Assembly: GCA_018398765.1 (NCBI GenBank)
Contig: JAHBMJ010000148.1
Span: 1 to 54,705 of the forward strand
From: Chromera velia
Lineage: Eukaryota; Sar; Chromeraceae
Length of the DNA stretch: 54,705 bases
Direction: 5' to 3'
Positions 35,642-45,961 of the stretch are shown here, piece after piece. Under the pieces are notes generated by a model. It searched no databases and was not told the DNA's origin. It was given only the letters and a program-made list of their open reading frames with translations. A program made the position numbers and the translations under genes. How positions within the stretch are numbered: the stretch's first letter is position 1; every line of letters starts with the position of its first letter.

Positions 35642-37129
35642 CTCCTGCCGGCCAACGCACGCACGTATGCGCAGGTTGTTCGAAGCCCCGAGACGACAGC
35701 GTGGCTCCGAACCCACCTGAAGAAGAAGGAGGGAGGGGGCTGGTGGAGGGATCTGCCCCCCACAGTGCTGTCTGCCGTCGGCATGCCCGAGGCCAACGAG
35801 TTCCAAACAAAGGCGGTCAAAATGGCTCTCGGACATTCAATCAGCTGTGTGCAGGGCCCGCCAGGCACAGGTAGGGGTGTACGACTGTTCGTTCCTTTTC
35901 TTCTTTCTGTCTGTCTCTGGGTCGACTTTTTTCTTTCAGGCGCACACACACACACAGCAACATGCACAGGTTGGCCCGGGACTACCTGATTGACGTCCCA
36001 TGCCTGCCTAATGCGATCTCGAGAGGACGCACTCTTGGACTTTTTTGACGTCAGGGGCAATCAATTCAACTCTGACTCTGATCGTTTCACATTCTTGGGC
36101 AATTCGGCACTCTCTCTTCAGGGAAGAGCGTGACGATCGTGCACATCGCCAACGCCCTCCTGGTGCACATGGATATTCTGAATAGAGAGTACAAGCTGCC
36201 CCGTCAGAGGGTGCTTCTCTGTGCTCCTTCAAACAAGGCTGCAGGTGGGCCGGGGGGGGAGGGCTGATAGTGGGCATGGCGTGGGCGTACCTAAAGAAAG
36301 TCTTTCTTGCGACATGCAATTTGCACACAGCAATTGTGTACTTAGATCTGCTCAACTGTAGACTCGCTTCGGCCGCTCTAAAGCCCCACGCGGCATCGTT
36401 CTTGAAAGAGGTGCAATTTTGCTATTGCGTAAGCGTCCTTTGACTCTTCTCGTTCCGTCCCCCCCCCCCCCCNCCCCCCCCTTTTGTCTGTCCGGGTGAC
36501 TGCAGATGCCCTCCTCCAATTGCTAGTCCAATTTCTCGAAATGCGAAAGAAGGAGGAGGAAAAAAACAGAGGAGGAGCATCAGCTGCATCCCAAAACAGC
36601 GCCATCGGAGAACTGGACCCGCAAAAACTCGTCACTCGAGTCTACGCGCGGTCGATTGAACAGAAATTCTGTCCCTCATGGAGAGTCGATGCAGCCATGC
36701 CGGTGGGTGGGGGGGTCCATCAAGTGGTCTCTCTGTTCATTTAACTGTGCATCAAGAATTCGCATAACCCAACTTGGTGAAAAATACTTTCTTTCTCTCT
36801 GGACCTTTTTCTTCTCCTCTTTTTGATGCATACAAAAAAACTTGGTGAATCCAAACGTCTTCCTCCGCTCCCACCATGTCTCTGCACCTTTCTCTTGCAG
36901 GTCCGAGAGGACTTCGACATCGCCCCTTCGCTTCGCCGATTTGCTCTCCACGAGAAGGTGCGCCTGTGTACTCTGCATCTCAGTGCGCCGCCTTCCTTCA
37001 GGGAAAAGAATTCTGTTTGCCGTTCCTTCCTCAAAGGAGAGCACCCAACTTCGGTCCCCCCCCCTCCTTCCTCCTCTCTCTCTCCCTCCCTTTCTCTCCT
37101 CTCTCTTTCTTCCTCTCTGTCTCTCTCTC

Positions 37130-37210
<81 letters not shown>

Positions 37211-40200
37211 GTGTGTGTGTGTGGAAGGAAATGTACGTGTGTGGAGTCTGCAGGTCCGAAAGCGGCACCCTGACATCGCGCAGTGGGAGGCGATGATGCG
37301 TCCGGAGTCACCTCAGGACAGGAAGAATTTTTTCTTTCTCAACCAGGTCTGTCCTGCATGTTGGTCGGGCCTGTCAGCTAAGGGAGACGACACAGAGAGA
37401 CAAAAGAACAGAAAAGAAAAGAAAAGAGGAGAAAAGAGAAGAAGTGTGATGGGGACTGCGGGTCAAAACGACATTTTGGTGCTTGGCAGCGAAATAAGTC
37501 CTTTTTGTGCGTCCGTTCAATCTGTTTGGGGGGCATGCGTGAGGAGGGCCGCCGGTATCGGAGAGTCGGGCCGAAGGCACGGGCTTAGACGTTGACCAAA
37601 ACTCTCTCGTTTCCTCATTTCTCCCTGCAGAACGAGATCAGAGCGCACGAAGACAGGATTACGGAGGTCGAGCAGGAGCTCATTGGCGAGACCAAGTTCG
37701 TCGTCGCCACCTGCGACTCTGCACATCTCCGCTCGTCTATGGCGGTACGTCTGCTTGTTGAGAGCAGGGAGTGACGTATGTTTAGTGCAAACATGAGGAG
37801 GCACATCGATTCTAGACCCGATTGAAACAACGTACAAAGTCCGAGATTCACTCAAAAGCACATAGACACACAGACAGATACAAAAAGAGAGAAAACAAGA
37901 GAGAAAGGGCGGGCGAGGGGCAGTGAAAACCTATTGGTGAAAAACTAACTGTGTAGAGTCTCTTCCCCCGTCCCGGTGGAAAACGCTCACATGCAAACCT
38001 GCCAGTCTCCTGAAGAGGCCTGCGGCTCGAGAAGTAGAAGAGTTTGAAAAGGAGAAGCAATTGATTTAGATTGGCTGACTGACAGATCCCTTTCCCCTTT
38101 TCCCTTCTCTAAGATTGAACGCGAACATTCCCTTACCTAACGCTAGAAGTATCCGCAACTGGATACGAATGGCGATCATGGCGCGTCATGGTCATAGTCA
38201 CCCCCCCTGAATCTCTCAGACCGAGTCCTTTGAAACTGTCATCGTCGACGAGGCCGCACAGGCAGCGGAGGTCGATGTGGTCCTGTGCTGTCTCAAGGCA
38301 ACAGAGCGCATTGTCTTGGTCAGTCTTATCTTTCTTTCTCTTGATCGTTGGCCTTCTTCCTCTTTCCAGTTTGTCTTTATTTCTCATCAATGTGTATCAA
38401 CGGAAGGGCTGGCGAGAACATGGAAGATTGGAGGGCAAAAATGGTGCTGTGTTTCGCTTCAACTTCACCCTCTCAAATCAGAAACGAGGAGAGGCTATGT
38501 TGACCCAATGTCCTTTGTGCCCTCTTCTTCGTTTTCCCCTCAGTCAACCGCTTTCGTTTCGTCACACTTCATCACTCTATGTCGGTAAGCAAGACCTGAC
38601 TGCAGGCACTTTCTTTCATCATGCATGTGGAAAGAATCTGACTGACTCCGTCCTTGCCTGCAGGTGGGAGATCACCAGCAGCTGGGTCCTGTGGTGACGG
38701 AGAGGAATCTTCTCCCAGGAGTCTACAGGGCGCTCTCCCAGTCTCTGTTCGAGAGGATTTTCGAGGACGGAGGGCAGGGGCAGCCGCCGAAGAAAGGGGA
38801 CAACAAACGGCACCTGCTTCATGCACCGGAAGAGGAGAGGGAAAAGAGAGTAGATGTCCACAAGAGCCTGGTTCCGCACATCACTCTGAGGAAGCAGTAC
38901 AGAATGCACCCTGCAATTCGGGAATTTCCTTCCAGAGAATTCTACGCAAAGCAACTGAAGGACTCGGAGGAAATTGAGACCATGAAGGTCGGTCAGGCTT
39001 GTAGAGAACTTCTTTCGAGACGACTGACTTATTGTGTTCCCTCTCTTCGCTTTTTGCACTTCTTTTTCTCTTCATGCCTCCGATCTATTCGCTTTCTTAC
39101 CGTTAATACATGTTTTCTTCGTGTCCTTTCTTCCGGCTCGCATTCCACCCACCTTTCTCTTTTTCCGATAAGCTGATTTTCGCTCTGCAATGTCTTTGCG
39201 GCAGCCCCCGGAAAGCTTCATCCTCCTCTAGGAATGATCGACATTTTGTTGTACCCTCCCTGTCCGCCTGCTTGCCTGCCTGCTCGTGTGCGTGTGCGTG
39301 TCTGTCTGTCTGCTCGCTGAACATTCGAATGATCTGTGTGTGTGCAGCTCCTGGGGGACGACTCGGAAGTCTTCCCCTGGCCTGCCGGTCCCGACTGCCC
39401 AATTTTGTTCTGTGACGTGCGCTGTGCCCACAAAACCTACCAGGTCGGTCTGTCTGACGGGTACTGTCCGCAGAACACTTTTTCTAACGGCGTTGTGTTT
39501 TGGGAAAGAGGGATCGAGTTTTTTGGCCCACAAAACAATTACACAAAGACAAATAGGAGCACACAGTGTGTTGCAATTTCCAGGAACAGCAGTATGCAAC
39601 ACTCCCAAACAGCAGAGATTGGGAATTAGTTTTCTTTGTGCAGAAGGAACGAAGAACAAATTTCTTTGTTGCCGCGATTTGCACTTTGGACCATTTGTTT
39701 GTTCTCAATCCCAACAGCCGCAGAGGTTGGATGTTCGCGATCAGGACTGTTTGTCTTCTCTCTCTCTCTCTCTCTCTCTCTCTGGTTCAGTCTTGCGTTT
39801 ACACCTCGTTTGGATGTTGATGGGTTGATTGGATCGCAGTGGGTGACTCTGTTTCTTTGGCCTCAGTTTATTCTGAATTCCCTTCGTTGGTTTTTGTGTT
39901 GACTTAATTCCCTCCCTTAATTCTGTTCCGTTCCATTCGATCTCGCATGCAGAGTGCGCGGGAGGGGGACACGGAGGGACAGGCGGGGGCGTCAACTGGT
40001 CTCTCCACGAAATGCGTTGCCTTCTCTCTGGTCAATCAAGGTTGGTCAGTTGATTGACTGTCAGGGCGGGGAGCGAGCAGAGCGGCAGGACGAACTCTGA
40101 GCAGGTACCCTCATGTAAAGGAATTTCATCGAGTGGAGCGCTCTGTGCCTTTATTTTCGTTTTGTCTGTGCTTGACGAGTGGTTAGGGGCTTCGCATAGG

Positions 40201-43200
40201 TTGGGGTATGACGCTTTTTGTCCAAAGATATGTCTGTCTGTCTATCTCGCTGTTTCGAAGGAGGTAGGATGCAATGCAACGAGACAGCACTCTTACTTTT
40301 GACATTTTCTCTCAGAATCTCCTTTGCATGTGAGGCTTCCCCTCGATGCTGACACTCTGCTTCAGTCGATGAGCCCTGATTCACTTTGATTTCTTTCATG
40401 TGGCTGTCTGGTTTTTTTTTTTTTACCCAATAACTCCCGTTGAACAATATGCTTGGGACCCTCCACTCGACTGCGTGCAGGGGAAATCCACATGGTTCTC
40501 AAGTCAGTAGTCTCTTTCTTGATCACGTTTTCTTTCTGCTTCTCTTCCTTCCTTCCCTGAGTCGATCGATCGATCGATCCGTTCTCTCTGTCCTGCCTTG
40601 ACCCTGTGCCTGCATGCCGTCTTTCTTGTGGTGTATGTGCCCTTCCCCCTCTCTATGCTCGTCCCTTGGAACGTCAACAAACCCTCCCCGTTTGATCTTC
40701 GACTCTGCCTCTCACATTCCTGCGACTCCTTTAGCTCGAGTTCCTTCCCCTCTCTTTCTTCTCTCCCTGCAGGTGCTACAAGTACCTCCTCGCCAAGGGG
40801 ATACTTCCCAGGCAAATGGCAATTTTGACGCCCTACAAGGCACAAGCGGTTCGGATCCGTTTTCTTCTGGAGCAACACGCAGAGCAGGCACGTCACGTCA
40901 GAATGGGGCAGGCAGGGGATCGTGCACGCAGCAGCCAATCCTGTCAGATTGATGCGGCCGATTTTGTTCAGCTGACACTTCGAGCTACGAACCAGAGGGG
41001 TGTGGTGCTGATTGGATAAAACCTCAAAACGCCCCGCCCCTGCATCCGCATGCCTTTGCCTCTTCTCCTTCAGATGTTCCATTCTTCCTGTATATTTTCT
41101 ATTTGTGTATGCTTGCAGAACGGCCTCGCTTTGAGTCTGTATTGTATTGTATTATTGTATTTTATTATTGTGTATGTTTGTTTACTCTTCCTGTGTTTTT
41201 GTGTGGGCATGCTTGCAGAACGGTCTCGGTTTGAGTCTGGGAGAGTCCGGAGAGGAGATTCTTCCCGTCGTGGGGACTGTTCACGCTTTGCAGGTACCTC
41301 GGTGTGAACGGGAGGGGACGGGGGAGAGGTTTTAGCGTTTTTTTGTGTTGGTGTCCTTCTGCTTGTCTCGCTTCTTGGTCTGTGAGTACGACTGCTCGAC
41401 TGAGTCACTTTGCTGTTTCTTCACCACAGGTGCTCGGTCGGAAAGCAAGATAGATCGTTTGGTACTTTCATGTCGGTGCATGTTTGGTTTGATGAGTTTG
41501 TTGCAGGGCATGGAAAGGGAGTACGTGTTGCTGTCGTTTGTACGGTCATTCTCGGAAGGAGAGCTTGCGTCGGGGTGCTACCATGAACTCGGGCTGCCGG
41601 CAGAGCTGCTGGCGTCGGGGGGGTCCGGGAGGGACGGGGTGGGGCTGCCTCGGCAGAAGGGGGGTGAGAGGGTGTTCAGGGAAGTTGTTCGGAGAATGAT
41701 GAAGACGTCTCTCGGGTTCCTGTCCAACCATAGGTCGGGGGGAGGGGGGTGCTTGTCTGTTGTTTTCTGTGTAAGCAGGAGCATGTATCTACCTTCTCAC
41801 GCACGCACGGGAGGCTCGGTATGTCTTCATCCGAGGGATTCGGAAGGAGGCATACTGATGGCTTGATCGAGCACATGTATGTTTGCGTCTGTGTGTGTGT
41901 CTGTATTTGGATGTGTGTGCAGGATTTTAAATGTGTGTCTGACGAGAGCCCGACGAGGCCTGATGTTGTTCGGGAACGCGACCGTTCTCTCTGCAGACTC
42001 TTCTCTGGAACGCTTGGTCTGTCGGTCTGTCGGTCGAAAGGACAAGAGTGCTTCCTGCAGGGTTGGAAAGGTCTTGTGTTTGGGAGGACTATTCTTCTGT
42101 CGAATATTCGGACGTGGGTGTCGCTGGGTCTGTGAGAAAAAAATCCCATTTGGGTGAATTTTGGGGAGTTTGAAATTTCCGATCCATCTGTACTCTTTCT
42201 GTCTCCAACTCCCTTTTTTTGTTTATCGGCGAGCCGGCGACAGACCGTCAGCACACGCTCACATGCCAAAATACGAGATGAGAGAGCCTTTTTTCTGCCT
42301 GATTCATTCACAAAATGAGTGCGAGGTGCTTGAACGACTGAATGAATGGGTGTGGGTGAGTGCAGGTTCAACACTTCAGGAAGAAAAAGGCGTTGATGCT
42401 GTCAAGTGCCCTGGAGAGAGAGTTGATCAGACAGGACAACGCGAGCGGACTCGGAAAGGCTACAGTAAAGCTGCAAAGGGAGAGGGAGAGACTCGAAGCA
42501 GAGAGGGCGGGCAGGGCAGTGGCAGGCAGCGGGGGGGGGTTCCCGATGGACCGGGACAGAGACCAGCTTGCGAGTTTGTTCTCTGCAGGGGCGTCTCTAT
42601 CTGTGTTTGCGTCTCCGGACGAAGTGAATGGGAATGTGAACGGGCAGGGGGGGAAGGAAGCCGGGGGCATAGAGGACATGTCGGATTTGGAGCGTGCGTG
42701 GGGGGATATTTGGGATGAGGCCGGGGGAGAGGGAGGGAACGACCCCGCATTCAGAGGAAGTCAAGTAAGTCGATGCACCCGGCCGCCGATACGCTGAAGA
42801 CGCGATTGAAAGACTTCTTCTGTCCTTTTTCCTTGCATTGAAACAGCTTTGCGAAGGGCATGGATGGGGGATGGTCTGCGGTACTCGCATCATCTTCTCC
42901 TCTGGTCTGACTCCCTTTTTCGTCGTCGCCGCTCTACACAAACCAAAGCGTCCCTTGCCATACACCGTCAGCGTCAATCACCAACATCATGTGCGTCTGT
43001 TTGCTCCCTCTCTCTCTCTGTGTGTGTGTGGGTGCACAGGGGGACCAGAGGACGGGAAGAGACGGGACCGGACTGGGGCCTCCATCCATCGCAGATGTGT
43101 CACAATCGCAATCGCAACTCATGTCGGGGCGTCAGAGCGAGGTCTGTCCGCCCTGTGTCTCTGTCTCTGATTTTCTCTTTTTGGTTCGTCCTGCTTTACC

Positions 43201-43724
43201 GACGAGAAAAATCAGAATCAGTAGTCTCTATTTGCATTTCTGCAAAATGGCAACACGATGGCATTTCTGTTGATTGCAGCGAGGGAGCTCGTTCCGCTCG
43301 CAAAAATCTCATTTTGAAATCTGCGCGTGTTCCTCTTTTTGTGTTTCGGTTCTTGCTGTTTTCTTTCTTTTAGGTGGACTCAGGCAGTGAGTTTGACTTT
43401 GAGTCTTCTGATGAGGAGGAGGACCCGCACGGAGCTGGGGGCAAGGGGAGAGGAAACGGGGGGTTCTCTGGGGGAGTCGTTGGGGGGTTGTCCTCGAATT
43501 TCGATAATTTCAGGTGGATGGGTGGGTGGGTGGGTGGGGATCGCACGTTTTCCTTCCTTTTCTCTTTGGTGGGGATGCACGAGACAGCGTCGGAGGGAAA
43601 CGAAGGGAGAGGGAGGCAAAAACTGTTTATGTCTATCACTATCACTTTCAAGTGCTCGGACTGCATTGGCTCACATTTGGTACTGTTCACTTCTGCTGAT
43701 GGAGGGATCCGTCTTTTCAAGTCA

Positions 43725-43763
<39 letters not shown>

Positions 43764-43800
43764 TCCCTCTCCCCCCCCCTCTCTCTCTGTCTGTCTGCCC

Positions 43801-43840
<40 letters not shown>

Positions 43841-45188
43841 ATCCGTCAATGTATCTTCCTCAAGCTGTATCTATTTGTCCGTATCTCTGCTTGTGCGTTT
43901 GTCCCACCGCCTTTCTCCCTGATTCACTCTCTCCTACCCTCTTCTGCTCCTCCCTCCCTCCCTCCCTCCCTCCCTCCCTCCCTCCCTCAGGGACCCGTTG
44001 GCAAACACCGCACAGGGGGAGGGGGAGTTCACATTCCAGAGAAAGAAGGGGAGGGGAAGAGGGAGGGGAGGAGGGGGGGGAAGAACAGGGGTTGTGGCTT
44101 CAGGGCTGCCTCCCCAGTCTCCGCCCTTCGCCCCGGTATCCCGCACGTCGGCGTCTGGAGAGGGAAGACGGAAGGCCCCTCAAGCCCCCACGCCCTCCCC
44201 ACCTGCACCAAGCAGAGTCAATCCAGGAGTTCCAAATCGCATACAAGAGGAGCGAGCAGGACTGCGTCGAAACGAGGAGGACTACGATGACTGGGCTCCT
44301 CCCGTACCTCCTTCTCGGAAGGATATGAGAAGCGAATTCAGTCCTTCTCCCCCTCCCCCCCAAAATCAACAGAACCACGGTGCTTACAGAGAAAGAAACG
44401 GAGGGGGGGGGAGGGGGCGAGGTGGGTTGCCTTCCCCTCCGGGATTTGAGCAAGCCCCCGGCATGGACTTTGTATCCTCCTCCCCTCTGGAGACGCCCAC
44501 TAGGGGCCCCTCCGGACCCCCTCGAGGCCCCACCGCCTCCACCTTCCCCTCCTCGAGTTCTCGCACAGACAGAGAAAGGGGGGGTATGTATCCACATGGA
44601 GGGAGAGACATACATGAGTACGGGCAGTACTCTGGCAGTCACAGTCCGTATGATCATGGTGGTAGAAGGGGGAGGGGAGACGGGGGGGAGTTCAGGGGGG
44701 GCATGCAGGGACCGGGTTCTCCCTTCTCAGGAGGAGGCGACGAGGAGCATCTCTGGAGAGGGACCGCACCGTCCCCACAGCCGCCGCCGCCTCCTCCCCC
44801 CCCTCCCCCACCGCCTGGACCCCCTCCCCGGCTACAGCAGCCGCCGCAGCAACAACAAGCGAATGGAGAGCCTCCACAGTCCTGCCACCTGTGCCCTCAG
44901 CCTCTGGGGCTCTCACGAGAGTCCCAGAAAGCCCAACTTTGCCTCAGTTGTCTGACGGAAATGAGAGACGAGTGGGAGTCAGTCAAGAGACAGGCAGGCA
45001 GGAAGGAAGGTGACTCAGAGAGAAGAGGTGTGCACCAATCAATTTACATGCGTACACATGCCTTCCGGTTTTCTTGAATGTTCTTTTTCTTTCGTCACAG
45101 TTCCCTCCAGGAGTACCAGATTCTTGCCTACTGTGTGAGACGCAGGCCGGCTCTTGAACCCACCGGCATGTGCTGCCGGGGGAATTGA
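20403..45188 (+). CDS. RNB exoribonuclease-CCCH-UPF1-like helicase fusion protein, HELZ2-like
   Basis: About 56 exons, roughly 3,060 residues. The ATG sits in CACCATGG and the stop is at 45,186-45,188. Nearly all splice phases agree; the exon coordinates are split over the domain entries that follow. Order: acidic N-terminus (1-105), OB/cold-shock-like segments (~105-420), RNB domain (~600-1,390) with a large internal insertion, a linker (~1,390-1,740), CCCH finger (~1,741-1,765), complete SF1 helicase (~1,870-2,490), and an RG/Pro-rich tail with a C4 knuckle. RNB proteins degrade RNA 3' to 5'; UPF1-like helicases translocate 5' to 3'. Vertebrate HELZ2 also combines RNB with UPF1-like helicases (helicase-RNB-helicase). 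Here only the downstream helicase is present and a zinc finger lies between. Two RNB metal ligands look changed. The role in RNA turnover is inferred from the domains. Confidence 0.85.
20880..21095. repeat. (AGAC)n / (CGAC)n tetranucleotide array in first intron
   Basis: AGAC tetramers switch to a central block of about 11 CGAC tetramers and back to AGAC. The array sits in the first intron of the fusion gene and blurs the start of the second exon. Confidence 0.95.
21970..22070. repeat. (CTTT)n microsatellite in intron
   Basis: CTTT/TTTC tetramers with single-base slips, in the intron between exons 21802-21868 and 22303-22426. Confidence 0.95.
24622..24657. repeat. Poly-G tract with one undetermined base
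   Basis: G run with an N at 24,648, just upstream of the exon starting at 24,705. Its true length is uncertain. Confidence 0.9.
24958..25127. repeat. (CTTT)n-(GTTC)n-(CTTT)n-(CTTC)n array
   Basis: Pyrimidine-rich tetranucleotide array with a central GTTC block, in the intron after the exon ending at 24,908. Confidence 0.95.
26219..26258. repeat. (GT)n microsatellite at intron end
   Basis: GT run ending 9 bases before the acceptor of the exon at 26,267. Confidence 0.95.
28573..28597. other. Sequence gap (11 N) flanked by poly-G
   Basis: Undetermined bases at 28,573-28,583 followed by a G run, inside an intron. It does not break the gene model. Confidence 0.95.
30921..33437 (+). other. Linker region after the RNB domain (possible S1-like fold)
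   Basis: Exons: 30921-31102, 31251-31383, 31789-31994, 32332-32419, 32743-32924, 33159-33239, 33333-33437. In canonical RNB enzymes an S1 domain follows the SPIRR/helix region. [13 protein letters not shown] followed by [10 protein letters not shown] lies where it would be expected, but the match is weak. The block with [18 protein letters not shown] and then [13 protein letters not shown] resembles the linker that precedes the helicase in HELZ2-like proteins (inference). It ends with [20 protein letters not shown]. Confidence 0.5.
32006..32104. repeat. (CT)n(GT)n compound microsatellite
   Basis: CT run passing into a GT run with TA interruptions, directly after the donor at 31,995. A GGAA array follows at about 32,205-32,240. 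Confidence 0.95.
33834..34386 (+). other. CCCH-type zinc finger exons
   Basis: Exons 33834-33920 and 34239-34386 join within a Lys codon (AA|G) to give [19 protein letters not shown] plus VFAH. The spacing is C-x8-C-x8-C-x3-H, close to the C-x8-C-x5-C-x3-H of RNA-binding CCCH fingers but with three extra residues in the middle. It precedes the helicase, as a CCCH finger does in HELZ-family proteins. Single-stranded RNA binding is the expected role. Confidence 0.75.
36460..36480. repeat. Poly-C tract with one undetermined base
   Basis: C run with N at 36,473, about 25 bases before the exon at 36,506. It likely acts as part of the pyrimidine tract. Confidence 0.9.
37065..37228. repeat. (CT)n(GT)n compound microsatellite
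   Basis: C/T-rich stretch passing into about 45 GT units, in the intron before the exon at 37,254. Confidence 0.95.
39755..39784. repeat. (CT)n microsatellite
   Basis: CT run inside the intron between exons 39348-39443 and 39953-40040. Confidence 0.9.
41104..41240 (+). repeat. Tandemly duplicated splice-acceptor junction
   Basis: About 35 bases spanning the intron end and exon start (ATGCTTGCAGAACGGCCTCG at about 41,109 and ATGCTTGCAGAACGGTCTCG at about 41,209) occur twice, about 100 bases apart. Only the downstream copy continues in frame into motif V, so the upstream copy is a decoy acceptor. If used, it would add a TATTGTATT-rich pseudo-exon. Confidence 0.8.
43727..43840. repeat. (CT)n and (GT)n compound microsatellite
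   Basis: CT run, C-rich break and GT run in the last large intron (43,514-43,990). Confidence 0.95.
43948..43990. repeat. (CTCC)n microsatellite abutting an acceptor
   Basis: About ten CTCC units end in CTCAG, the acceptor of the large exon at 43,991. The repeat itself is the polypyrimidine tract. Confidence 0.95.
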
Positions 45189-45961
45189 GCGACAGACAGG
45201 GGAAACCTTAGGGAAGGGAAAAGGGACAGAAGAAGACCTGTGTGTCTTTTGGTCTGCACATGTGCTGTGACTGTAGCTGCACTTTGTCTCCCGTGTCAGT
45301 CCTCGCTTTCAAACGCAATGATATGAATGTCTACCGGCTTTCTGGCTGTTCTTTGCCGAACAGCGACAGAGTGACACTTGCTTCCTTTGTCTTCTGAATG
45401 CTTCCTGTTGCTTGCATGGCGCTTTTCACAGCTGGATGATAGAGCAACTGGCATCGGACGAGTGCTTGCCCTTCCTCGGAAATCCTCTTCTTCTCTTTTG
45501 CTCTAAGCTCTATCAGGGGGTCAGTCAGTCAGTCAGGGCTAGGGGGGGCTGTGTACTTGGGTGATTTCCCTCCCTCGTGAAACGATCGGCTGCACGATTC
45601 AGCCCTTTTGGCTGGCAGGAATGCCAACGTGGAAGTCTCCAGAGGACTTGAGGGACTTCTCAAGGACAGATGAAACATCATGTTTTTTTCTGTGAGATAC
45701 CTGAATTTTGCGTGGTGCTCCTTTCCTCTCTCCTCTCCTCTCCTCTCCTCTCCTCTCCTTTTACTCGTAGGCTTTTTCTCTACGTTTTATCAGACAAATA
45801 AATGAATGAAGCAATGCGTAAATGGACAAGAATGCATGATGCTGGCATGTATGGACAAGTGAAAACACTTGAACGTCAAATAACAACCGCAGCGGCTCTC
45901 CTTCTACTCCGACGCTCACGCGGGCGGAGACCCCAAAGGGAGGACGCGTTGGGCTGTGGCG
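45189..45961. other. 3' flank of the fusion gene
   Basis: Likely 3' UTR and intergenic DNA. It contains (CAGT)n near 45,522, (CTCTC)n at 45,725-45,757 and AATAAATGAATGAAG near 45,797. An alternative ATG-led frame from 45,802 (MNEAMRKWTRMHDAGMYG...) is open for about 60 codons, but I could not join it sensibly to later exons. Confidence 0.45.

Larger units (their letters stand above)
34645..42016 (+). other. UPF1-like SF1 RNA helicase domain, all motifs present
   Basis: Exons: 34645-34704, 35195-35302, 35675-35870, 36122-36244, 36506-36702, 36901-36957, 37254-37346, 37631-37744, 38220-38318, 38664-38987, 39348-39443, 39953-40040, 40481-40502, 40773-40896, 41219-41293, 41507-41733, 41923-42016. 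Motifs in order: Q motif NEFQTKAV; Walker A QGPPGTGKS (split by the 35,871-36,121 intron); Ia APSNKAADAL; Ic-like [84 protein letters not shown]. The DEAA box and the motif V/VI wording are those of UPF1, MOV10 and HELZ2. All catalytic residues look intact, so ATP-driven 5'-3' translocation is expected. Confidence 0.9.
42366..45188 (+). other. C-terminal tail: coiled/acidic, RG- and Pro-rich, CxxC knuckle
   Basis: Exons: 42366-42764, 43040-43141, 43374-43513, 43991-44977, 45101-45188. The start is a charged helix ([15 protein letters not shown]). Acidic [11 protein letters not shown] follows, then an RG/RGG stretch ([16 protein letters not shown]), long Pro- and Gly-rich sequence with a run of 12 prolines and a short Gln run, then CHLC...CLSC, two CxxC pairs about 16 residues apart. 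The last exon adds [11 protein letters not shown] and ends CCRGN. RGG repeats usually bind RNA or act in phase separation. The paired CxxC could bind one zinc. The last splice (GA|GTCAGT at 44,978) is chosen because it gives a smooth reading and a GTCAGT donor. Confidence 0.7.

Noticed and set aside
42838..43000. Extra exon [17 protein letters not shown] in the fusion gene
   Set aside because: An acceptor exists, but the frame runs into intron-like sequence without a good in-phase donor. Exons 42764 and 43040 join directly in phase 0.
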